Assembly: GCA_905178155.1 (NCBI GenBank)
Contig: CAJINV010000003.1
Span: 5,215,700-5,279,699 of the forward strand
Length of the DNA stretch: 64,000 nt
Direction of reading: 5' to 3'
DNA from: Amoebophrya sp. A120
Taxonomy: Eukaryota; Sar; Dinophyceae; Syndiniales; Amoebophryaceae
Notes under the pieces: model-generated
Told to the model about the DNA's origin: nothing
The model's input: only the letters and a program-made list of their open reading frames with translations
The model's database searches: none
Shown: piece by piece, positions 46,201-54,899 of the stretch
How the letters are laid out: each line of letters starts with the position of its first letter
Numbering within the stretch: the stretch's first letter is position 1
Translations under genes and position numbers: made by a program

Positions 46201-47639
46201 GTCTGCCACGGCGTACCGCCCGGGCTCGGCGAAAGATCCGCGAACGCCGCCGTCCGCCTACGAGGTGGTGCTGAACGTAGATGATCTACTTCAGCAGGTA
46301 GACGAAGAGGAGCTCGGCGCGGAGGAGTTTTTCGACGAGGATGTTGAGAGCGCGGGGCCGCCCTCGAGAAACATCACTTCTGCGGGGCAGCACCGCGCCG
46401 GTTCCACCACGGCCAGCGAGGAGCTTCGACGAAGACACAGCGAACTGCAGCGGCGTGGCGACGAGTACGACGGCGGCCCCACCGTGGCGGCAAACGGTGC
46501 GCTGGAGCAGCTGCGCGAGCCCAAGGACGTGCAGGCCCTCCGCGGTGCGGTGTCGTCGACCCAGGTCCAGGAGCGCGAGCAGGTGCAGGAGCAGAAGTAC
46601 GGGTACTCGTCCCAGCGCCGCCGGATGAAGTTGTCGGAGCGGATGAAGATCCCCATGGCGGTATCAAAAGGAAAAATCCCCGCTCCCCATATCGAAAAGG
46701 TATGTTTCCGAAAATTTGTGTTGCTGATTTGAGGCCACAAATCACATTTGTACTGCAAGAAGACAAGGGCAGAAGCTTCCGCCCCACTATGGAAGCGATT
46801 TGCCATGCTGTCGGCCCTAAAAGTGACCCTTTTGCCATGCTGAACAACTAGGCCCATACGCCCCTACCTAGCCTGGGGATCTGGCCGCAGTGAGTGCCCG
46901 CCTGCAATACAAACCTGATTTGTGTACACAGATCCAGCAGCAGAAGTTCCGTTTTGATAATATGGGGAGGGGGGATTTTTCCTTTCGATAGGCGGAGTTC
47001 CCGCAGCGGCCGTTGACCAGCGTGCCACGGCTGGACCAGATGCAGAAGCCGCCGACCCCACGGATCGTGGGTCGGCGGGTCCACAACGGGGTCACGATGG
47101 ATCCCGCCACCGGGCGCGAGTGGCACGGGGAACAGCCGAAGTTCGAACCGCCGCCGCCGCTGACCGGCACGCTCACGGACGGTTTTCTGAACCCGCGCAA
47201 GGCGGCGCTCCCGGAGCTGAAGGAGAAGGGCACGGGCGGCGTGGGCAAGAATTTTCAGCTGATTACGCCGTTGCAGCGGCGCGAGTGGTACGACTACTGC
47301 GCGTTCGCCGAAACGAATCTGGACCGCAAAGCGGCGGACCTCCGGGCACAGATCCGGTACCACCGGGATGCCATTGCCATTCATCTGCGGCGCAAGGAGG
47401 AGCAGAAGCGGCGCGCAGTCTGGGAGCAGCAGGCGCAGAAGCAGACTCTGCGAAACCGTGTGAACCAGGAGGGAGCGCACCTGCGGTCGCAAATCTCGTC
47501 CAAGCGGCAGCAGTCCGCAGATGAGAAGGAACGGGAGGCGCGCCAGCGCGGGGAGAAATTTGGATCTGAGAAGGAACGTTACGAAAAGATGAACGCTTTC
47601 TTCTCGCGCAACCAGAGGCACCTGCAGCTAAATCAGTAG
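43238..47639 (+). CDS. large charged protein of unknown function carrying three introners
   Basis: Exons: 43238-43617, 43933-44230, 44454-44921, 45203-46661 and 46996-47639, about 1080 residues. One ordinary intron (44922-45202) is GT-AG, phase 0; the other three gaps are introners. It starts MNGRHPHQHNTGLSWLTPSE. Middle parts are acidic or basic coiled coil (DRAREELRGAEDDDAELNDL) with many RPxSA-type motifs (RPASAAARPRSF, RPGSATAYRPGSA). The C-terminal domain begins FPQRPLTSVPRLDQM and has a globular FQLITPLQRREWYDYC segment followed by a long Arg/Gln/Glu helix. RPxSA-rich proteins with long helices are common among protist cytoskeletal and axonemal proteins, so a flagellar role is possible but unproven. 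The 5' ATG is the first in frame. Confidence 0.7.
43613..43932 (+). mobile_element. introner (family A-like), 310 bp, imperfect TSD GACGG/GACCG
   Basis: Element 43618-43927 starts TATCCAATGTGCAGATATTT and ends TTTGCAATGCATA, with TTTGGAAGG/TTTCCAGG inverted. The flanking 5-mers differ at one base, suggesting an older insertion. Removal (315 nt) joins NNPGDDG to TFDSNGFVDEI. Confidence 0.85.
44226..44453 (+). mobile_element. introner (family F), 218 bp, TSD AGGAC
   Basis: Element 44231-44448 runs TATCGTACGAAAAAAGTG ... CACTTTTTTCGTGTGATA. AGGAC flanks it. Removal (223 nt, frame-changing) joins YFAIED to ADEVAAALAAAV. Neither GT nor AG at the boundaries. Confidence 0.93.
46657..46995 (+). mobile_element. 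introner (family B), 329 bp, TSD GGCGG
   Basis: Element 46662-46990 starts TATCAAAAGGAAAAATCCCC and ends with its inverse (GGGGATTTTTCCTTTCGATA). GGCGG flanks it. Removal (334 nt, frame-changing) joins MKIPMA to EFPQRPLTSV. A GT-AG alternative offset by three bases adds one Ala. This is the intact relative of the 3.4-kb element at 19150. Confidence 0.94.
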
Positions 47640-48844
47640 CGCGGTGTTTCAGTTTCAGTTTTCCCAGGGGGAAAAGTATTCGATGTAAACTTCAGATTTT
47701 GTGTTGTCGAGGTAGCAGGCAGTAAATCTAATTTTTCACCTAGAGTCCATACATCTGCCTGCTTCAGCCCTGACAAGAGATACAGATGTGGGAGGAGATG
47801 AGCCTACAACTTGTTTGTCTCTGTTTCTGTATCACCCTTTCTCGCGCTGGATACGACTAAGAGAATTAAGATTTCGCGGAAGCAAGTGCAAGCGATGTTG
47901 TAGCCGAAAAGCAAATAAAGACGAAACAACTTTCCATGAACACACTGAATTTATGCGGGATCTTCAAGAAGTGCAGGAGGGACTTCATTGCGAAGATAGA
48001 TCAATCAATGATACAAAGCGATTACAGGCATCGAAGAAGTGGCGTTGGCCCTCAGCAGAGCAGCCAATGCTTCTTCGTCAAGAAGCGAAGTCGGAGTGTG
48101 GTGTGTGAGACACGGCTCATTTTTTGTTCCCTCCAGCTACCTTGCAATTTGCAATGGATGGCGAAATTACTATAGAGAAGCTGGGATTTGTATTTAGTTT
48201 TTGCGTTGAGCAGTCGATTCATTCTGAACGACAGAGATCACGAAATTATATAGCTTTTCTTCCTTTGCCCACTCAATTCACAGTCTGATGTCTTTCTTCT
48301 TCAGCTCTTTTTATTCGATATCCCTGTGCTTCTGTTAACTCAGTGTCAGTGCTGTACAAGAGGCGGCAACCAAAAATAACATCCGCATTCCACGTTGTGT
48401 ACATGGGAACAAAAGGAACATCAAAAGGAAATCCTGATCGCGTGAATGTAAGCAGTGGATATAAACAAATAGCGAATTATTAGAGCAGGTTTGTTTCCTT
48501 GCGTAGGACGCACGATGATTATATATGCGATTCCACTGCCAACGACAAGGGAAATGTTTTGATGAGCAGGCAGAAACATCATAGACCCCTTTGAGAGCGA
48601 ACGCGAGCACTGGTGTCCTTGTGTAGCATCATAGATGATACGCTTTGCATTGCGAAGTGCAAGGGTGTGCGTCATTGTTTCACGATTTGTCAGAACACCA
48701 AGACATGGCGATTTTCCGATTAGAACTTCCAGGGTGAAAAAGAAAGACAGGAGGCACAAGAAAGCAGATAAAACCAGCAAGAACGTCAAAATTCTGATCG
48801 AAGCGGAACGATAAGTAAAAGCTGTGTGAACAAATACAAGGAAG
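47640..48844. other. intergenic, nothing recognised
   Basis: About 1.2 kb with no frame of coding character on either strand. Confidence 0.4.
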
Positions 48845-51426
48845 ATGTTTTCACCATCAATGAATCATCGCGAGTTAAGCCCGGAGGAGGCACTGGACAA
48901 GGGGGTCTTGGAGGCCAGCAAGGCGCACCAATCTCCGTGCGCGGAGAAGGGGAAGATCTTCTCGCATGCGGATGCCTTGGGTTTGACGGCTTCGGAGCGG
49001 CGCTTGGTGTATCGACAGCAGGAGCTGTATGGAACCAAGTGTCAGGTGGGATGAAAAAATTGTCAGAAAAATGGAAAAAACATAAAATATTATAGGTTTG
49101 TTACAAACCCATAATGCCCAAGCAGCTGGAATATCGATTCTATTACAAATTGTAACAGAATCGATATTTTTCCAATTTCAGCTGCTCGGGCATTTCTAAG
49201 CGGCGCCTGACAAATGTTGCAGACACTTAGAGCCAACCTTTCCTACTTTTCTGGGCAGCTTGAACTTTGTTTTGTCATCCCGGCCTGACTGCAGTAATTT
49301 TCTGTATGCAAGGCTTTTTCCAATCGGCATCGGCTCCGCTTGTCTTCTTTGCAAGAATAAAGACACTTGTTCAAAGCTCATGTTAGAGTGCCTAGCACAA
49401 TTTCACTTTTTTCTTGGACGATAACTACTTCCCACCTGGCACAACTGCCAGCCGAATAAGCCGCCGCTGGAACAACAAGAGCCGCCTTCAACGACCGACG
49501 CCGAGCAGCTGAATACCAAACAGCCGGATGTGGGCGGAAACAAGAGCAGTGGCGCTGCCGGGGCCGCGACGGGGAGTGCCACCGCCGCGCCGCGCCTGAA
49601 CGCGGCGTACTTGGCGACGTTGAAGCCGCCGTGCGTGTCCATGCCGCAGCCCGTGTCGCAGGTGTACCTGCAGCAGCTTGTCGACCACAAGGAACGGGAG
49701 CACCAGCTGGCGCTGGCGCGGGACCGCGAAATGGTAGAGCAGGCGCTCGCGGGGCGGAGCTGGGAGGAGGTGGCTTTGGAAAACCCGGTAGACCCCCTGC
49801 TCGGCAGCAAAATTGCCCAGCAGTTATGCATTGCAAATATGTCATCTGGGTCTGGAAGATTCCGAGATTTGTCATGCAGTTTTTCCAAGCTCCGCCAAGT
49901 CTGGAATGCAGCGAGTAGCATCACAGGTTCTGCAGCCCCTTGCGGATTCCTATTCTGCATGAGAAATGCCCTTTCAGCAGGGCCAGAAGTGGGGACCTTT
50001 TGCAAGTCATACAACACAGATTTTTGTATGATCCGCAACACGCATCACAAGTTCGCATTCTTCCAGGCGCAGTCATATTTGCATTTGATAGCAGTACTGG
50101 CTGGACGAGTACGGGTCGCTCCATCCCCCCGTGACCCGCACCCTCGAGCGGAAACGGGACCAGAAGCTCCAGGAGAAGCTCGCCTGGCAAGAAGCGCAGG
50201 CGGGCTGGCGAGAAGCGCAGGCGGGCCTGGCCGCCGAGAGTGGCGCCAAGATGAACGCGTTCCTCGGGGGGCTTAGTACAACTAATCCGAATGCTAACAT
50301 CATTAACCAGCAGGTGCCACCAGTGCCCGAGAAGGAGAACGTCGTCAATTCGTCCTTCGCGGTCGGTCATGGCCCGATGATCCACAACCCATTGGCAGGA
50401 CGAAGCCGTCCGGCGCCGTACGCGGGCGGAAAAAGCGACGCGATCGTTCCGGGGGCGCGGCCGCGCAACGCTAAGGAGCTCCCGCCCACGCGGAGGCATG
50501 ACAAATTGCCGGTCTTGCGAGAAGAGGAACGACCAGGAGAGCAGCCAGTACTCTCGGAGGACGAGGAAGAGGAATTGCTGTGGCCACCGGACCCGAAGAG
50601 ACAGTCGAAGTATCAAAATCACATTCGGAAGTACAACGCACCGATGATGATAGATTCACCGCCTGCTTCCCCTCGTGCTGGGGGAGAGTTTGGAGGGAAT
50701 AATATTTCCTCAGAACAGCGCGATTTGCTGAGCGATGATCCACCTGCTCGCGGGAAAGACCGTACTAAACCGCTCCTTCCCGCCGTCGAGAAAAATCCGA
50801 AACCCAAGAGCGGCGCCGCTGCGACCGCGGCGGCGAAGAAAAAGGCTGCTGCCGAGTCGGCGAAGATGAAACCGGCTGCTCCCGAGGCGGAGAAAAAGGC
50901 GGCTCCTGCTGCGACAGCAAAAAAGTCTACTACTGGTGCTGCTGCGAAAAAGAGGGCCGGTGCTGAGACGGCGAAAAAAGCGGTTACTGCTGCGACGACA
51001 AGAAAGACCGCGACGGCGAAGAAGGAGCCTGGTAGTACCGCAGCGGTGAAAAAAGCCACTCTGAATGCCGGGACTTCCTCGATGAAGAAGGCGGCTACGA
51101 TCGCCGAGACAAAAAAAAAGCCCACTGGTGCGGGGGCCGCGAAGAAGACTGCTGCTGTGGCTCAGAATGCCAAGAAGAACGGCGCGGTAGAGGGGGCTGC
51201 GAAGCACAAGGAGAGCGCGGAAGCTAAGACTGTGACGAACACTAAAGCACCGGCGGGACCCGCGCCCAAAGCCAAGGCAAAAGTCGCGAGAGCCGCGCCG
51301 GCGTCGACCAGCAAATCCATGAAAAAGGACCCTCAACAGTCTGCGCCGAGGAGCAAGCCCGTGCAGAAGCAAGGACAGAAGCCGAAAGCTGCTCCGAAGG
51401 CAGTGATGAAAAAGGAGAACAAGTGA
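48845..51426 (+). CDS. protein with histone-H1-like Lys/Ala tail
   Basis: Exons: 48845-49045, 49452-49824 and 50096-51426, about 634 residues. The first intron (406 nt) is GT-AG, phase 0; the second gap is an introner. The N-terminus (MFSPSMNHRELSPEEALDKG) contains a helical segment, ASERRLVYRQQELYGTKCQ. The middle has NAAYLATLKPPCVSMPQ and a long charged helix around WLDEYGSLHPPVTRTLERKR. From about 50750 to the end, some 220 residues are AAKKKAAAESAK-like repeats rich in Lys, Ala, Thr and Pro, as in linker-histone tails. That suggests binding of DNA, RNA or microtubules, but there is no winged-helix histone H1 domain, so I do not call it H1. Stop at 51424-51426. Confidence 0.7.
49113..49195 (+). 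repeat. palindromic hairpin element in an intron
   Basis: AATGCCCAAGCAGCTG at the left pairs with CAGCTGCTCGGGCATT at the right, and the inner ATATCGATTCT pairs with AGAATCGATAT, around a TTACAAATTGTAA core. A smaller palindrome (GGTTTGTTACAAACCC) lies immediately upstream. It resembles a tiny foldback element lying inside the GT-AG intron 49046-49451. Confidence 0.85.
49820..50095 (+). mobile_element. introner (family A), 266 bp, TSD GCAGT
   Basis: Element 49825-50090 starts TATGCATTGCAAATATGTC and ends with GACT/ATATTTGCATTTGATA; TCTGGAAGA is inverted near the ends. GCAGT flanks it. Removal (271 nt, frame-changing) joins SKIAQQ to YWLDEYGSLHPP. Confidence 0.9.
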
Positions 51427-52539
51427 AACTTGAAAAAAATATTGCAGTGGCACAGAACAATATTAGGCCGTCGAAGCGGATGCAAGGACTTCGCGTATTT
51501 GATCGGTAGCGAGAGCGACACTGTCCGTTCGCTGCAGAAATTTTGGCGACTATATTTTGCTTTTTCTTCTTCATCTTTAAAAAGCTGTTACACAGACAAG
51601 AAAAATGTGTGCAACGTCCTCGCTGAGTGCGAGTACGCTTCTTATGTGGTAAATAAGCATAGACTTCAGTTGTACTTGATCTTCGACTCTTCCAAAGTGG
51701 GGGTCTCGATTCGGAACAAAATATCAGAGCTGCTGTGCGCTCCTTGCCATCGGCGATGGTATGACGAACGCAACGACTGCTCTCCGCCGTTTGCTGCGTC
51801 AGACCCGCGCGCACCAATAGTGGTTCAATGTTACACAGCTGGAATGATGACTCTGGTGCTCTGTATTTCCATCGTGTAGCTGCATTCTTCATGAATGTTT
51901 ATCGCGTTTCCGTACGTATAGACAACATAAACTTAGTCCCTGGCCGCATCGAGGTTTTTCGGTCGGTCTAATTTAATCTTTTCGGTCCTGACTTGAAACT
52001 CAAAGGAGGGCGTAAAGTCGTCGGTTCTGCTTACTTACTTAGGTCGTTCACAGCTCGCTGCAGGTCGGCTACGTCGGTCGTGCATTTCAATCAGCGTGAG
52101 TACGTTCAACATGCAACAGTCCCCTCGTTCAGAGCAAACCTCAGCCGTTACTTTCGTGCATCGTAAATTGAGAAATGCAAATGTACAGAAACGAAGTAAG
52201 CTAAACTAAACTCTACAGTTCCCAATCGACCACGCGTTTACTTCTTTCTTTTCCGCGTAGCGTCGGGTTTAGCTTTCACGTAGCTGACCTTGACTCTCTC
52301 GCGTTCGGAGAACACCGAACCGCCCTAGACATGTGGAACAAGAGAAAAATTTGAGTTTATTTGCAAGGAGGAGCGCGGGACAGGAGGCCTGCAGAACTGC
52401 TCATTCCTGATTCATCTTGACTGGATAAGCGAGTTAACGAAGCATTCGTATTTCCTCATTTTCGTACCGAAAGGAATTCTCCCCCCCAAGCGCGCAAGCT
52501 TTGATCATTGTGTTGCACCAGAATTTTGAAACAACAAAA
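51427..52539. other. intergenic, nothing recognised
   Basis: An open frame of 149 codons (from a non-ATG start at 51430) follows directly after the previous stop. It has AT-rich, unbiased codons, and I do not call it. Confidence 0.4.
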
Positions 52540-54039
52540 ATGAGCACCGCAGACTCAATGGCCTACGAAGTGCTAGTGGCGAGTGCGCCATTGCTCCTGT
52601 ACTTCGGACCGGCCCAACTTTTTTGTCAACTTCGGAAACAAGAAGAGAAAAACAAAAGGCAGCGAGAGCAGGAAGCGAACAAAGGCGCAGAAACAACAGG
52701 AGTTTCGGGAAAAAAATGCAGCGGCTTCTTAGGAGATGGAACGGAATTGACTGGTCATTTTTCTGACGACGCGGAAGTAGGACAGATGGGCGGTCGATAT
52801 AATTCTACTGTGGCTCCCGCACCGGGCACTGAAAAGAACGATGTCGACAGCCTCAGCTCGCGTACAACCCCGCACGAAAGTAAAAAGTGCCAGATCAGAG
52901 CCGATTTTCTCAGAAAATTGGATGAAGAGGCAGAGCCGAACTTGAGTGAAGATGCACTTCTGCAGATGAAAAACCACCGCTCGGAAAATGATTTCACGGC
53001 GTCAACAACGGATACGTTGGTCGTTGGACGACCCGGACTGGCGGAGGTTTTTCCGCTCTCACCCACACCATCATCAGGCGAGCTGGTGATTGCAGAGAAC
53101 CTCCTTCATCACGCGGACCAGGCGGAGGACGAGGAGGTGGCACGCCTCCAAGTGGTCACCGTGCTACCTGGAGTTGATCCGGAGAAAGAGAATATCAATT
53201 TTCCGGAGATGGTGGACGAGGTCGATGTTTGTAGTGCACAAAGCGTGTCGGCTCCTTGTACACCTACAGTTGAGCGTCTACCTCGAGAAGCTAGTTGCAG
53301 TACTCGCTACGGAGAGGAACAACAAATCTCGACTGCAGACTCGGAGGAAATTATAACGCGGGCGGACCACAGTTGTGCTGAGGAAAAGCAAAAGTTGGAG
53401 ACGCCGCCGTTGCAGTTTGTTGCGCAGTGTGCGAACGGCTGGACTTGGTTGTGCTTCTCAATCCTGGAGGGTATGCGTGAATTGACGGCGCCTTGCGTGG
53501 TCCAGGTACTGACCGGATTTCTGTGGTTGTTTCTCTACTGTCAGTGCTACCGCGCCGATCTGTATCGCCGACAGTTGCGCTTTTTACTGGTTTCGCTGGG
53601 CTGCTACTTGACGCTGCTGGGGGTTTTCTTTGGTTTCGCACTGGCAGAGTCCCACGGCTACGTACGCGGCACCTTGCTGGAGGCAAAAGAGCCCGAACGG
53701 GTGGCGCATGAACGGACGGAGTTTTCGCGTGCCGTGCAAGCGACCATCGGTTTCTTTGGCACGGTGACATTTGCGACCTTGATGGGGTCGCCGGCGGTCT
53801 ACGCGTACCGTGCCTATTGCGAGCGCAACGCGTTGCTGATGGGGAGCTGGTGCAGTAATGCGGCCGGGGTATTCGTCTGCACGATTTGGGCGAACCACGG
53901 GCTCAGCGAGGGGATTCTCACCATCGCGATCGTCAATATGTTGTCGGTGGCCTTTTCCTTCGTGTGCCTGCTCTTGCGCCTGTGGCTGTACTGCAGTGAG
54001 AAGGGGAGGTCTAGTGCAACGGGAGGAAAGTGCGTATGA
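52540..54039 (+). CDS. SWEET-like membrane transporter with a long acidic cytosolic loop
   Basis: Single exon, ATG 52540, 499 residues. Hydrophobic segments: VLVASAPLLLYFGPAQLF near the N-terminus, then after about 240 hydrophilic acidic residues FVAQCANGWTWLCFSIL, VVQVLTGFLWLFLYCQCY, LRFLLVSLGCYLTLLGVFF, VQATIGFFGTVTFATLMGSP, GSWCSNAAGVFVCTIWA and ILTIAIVNMLSVAFSFVCLL, giving seven. The pattern (Pro near the end of TM1 and TM5, CxNxxxW after TM1, SN/W in TM6, N in TM7) fits the 3+1+3 layout of SWEET sugar transporters. Ordinary SWEETs are 220-260 residues, so the TM1-TM2 loop is a large insertion, probably disordered. Assignment rests on topology and sparse motifs. Confidence 0.5.
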   Translation: MSTADSMAYEVLVASAPLLLYFGPAQLFCQLRKQEEKNKRQREQEANKGAETTGVSGKKCSGFLGDGTELTGHFSDDAEVGQMGGRYNSTVAPAPGTEKNDVDSLSSRTTPHESKKCQIRADFLRKLDEEAEPNLSEDALLQMKNHRSENDFTASTTDTLVVGRPGLAEVFPLSPTPSSGELVIAENLLHHADQAEDEEVARLQVVTVLPGVDPEKENINFPEMVDEVDVCSAQSVSAPCTPTVERLPREASCSTRYGEEQQISTADSEEIITRADHSCAEEKQKLETPPLQFVAQCANGWTWLCFSILEGMRELTAPCVVQVLTGFLWLFLYCQCYRADLYRRQLRFLLVSLGCYLTLLGVFFGFALAESHGYVRGTLLEAKEPERVAHERTEFSRAVQATIGFFGTVTFATLMGSPAVYAYRAYCERNALLMGSWCSNAAGVFVCTIWANHGLSEGILTIAIVNMLSVAFSFVCLLLRLWLYCSEKGRSSATGGKCV

Positions 54040-54899
54040 CTTTGGTGATAACCTTTCATTGTCGAGAAGCTGGGATGAAGATTCCTGATCTCCTCCGCTG
54101 CGGAGTCCGCTGTCGTCGAGGAAAGAGAGGACAGGAAGCGCACTGCTCTTTGTCATGAGTTTTCTATCGTTTTGTTTCAGGTTTACCTTTTCGTTACTCT
54201 GTTTGAATTCCAGTAAGAACCTAGGCCAAACGTTTTTTTTTCTTGTAGATACATATATAAGTACATCATAAATATGCGCTTCTCTCCTGACAACTCTGAT
54301 TCAGCATACTCACTCCGGCTGCTGCTTTTATTGCTATATGCGCCCCAAACACAATGTCCATGAACAAACCAAGTAGAAGTACATAAAGATCATGAGCGTA
54401 TAGATACGTCGATCCCGAACAACTTGTCTTGCGGCTTTGTCCGAAAACTAGTACCAGCAGTACGACGGAACGCTTGAGTGATTGCAGAACCTTTGCGCGG
54501 CTACGAACGAGAACATCGATTGTCCAAGATTACCTCCGTACGGCCACTCAAATTCGTATCGCATGTTCAACGGTAATATGAGCGCCCTCCGCGTCCGGAA
54601 AGCAAACATCGCAAGGAAAACTGCAAACTCGCTTTGTCTTCAGCATCAAACCGCAAAAAGTCGTGTCCCGTTGTTGCAAAAATCGTGCGTACAGCCGATT
54701 TGAAATCAGGAAACGTGATTACTTCTCTCTTTTTTCTACCTGACGTGCGTGACCGCTCAGCCACAGGTTCGCACGCTGGTGAAACCTACTTAGTAAGTAA
54801 GATATTTTTTAGTGCCTTCAGTACTTCACCTTTCAGAAACTGAAATAAAAGTGAAAGCAAAATAAAGCCCAGTTGTATAGAAAAATAAAACTCAAGAAG
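54040..54899. other. intergenic, nothing recognised
   Basis: AT-rich with no supported frame. Immediately before the next ATG is an A-rich leader. Confidence 0.4.

Noticed and set aside
51430-51879. 149-codon frame after the Lys/Ala-tail gene
   Set aside because: No ATG at its start, unbiased codons and no motif; reads like 3' flank.
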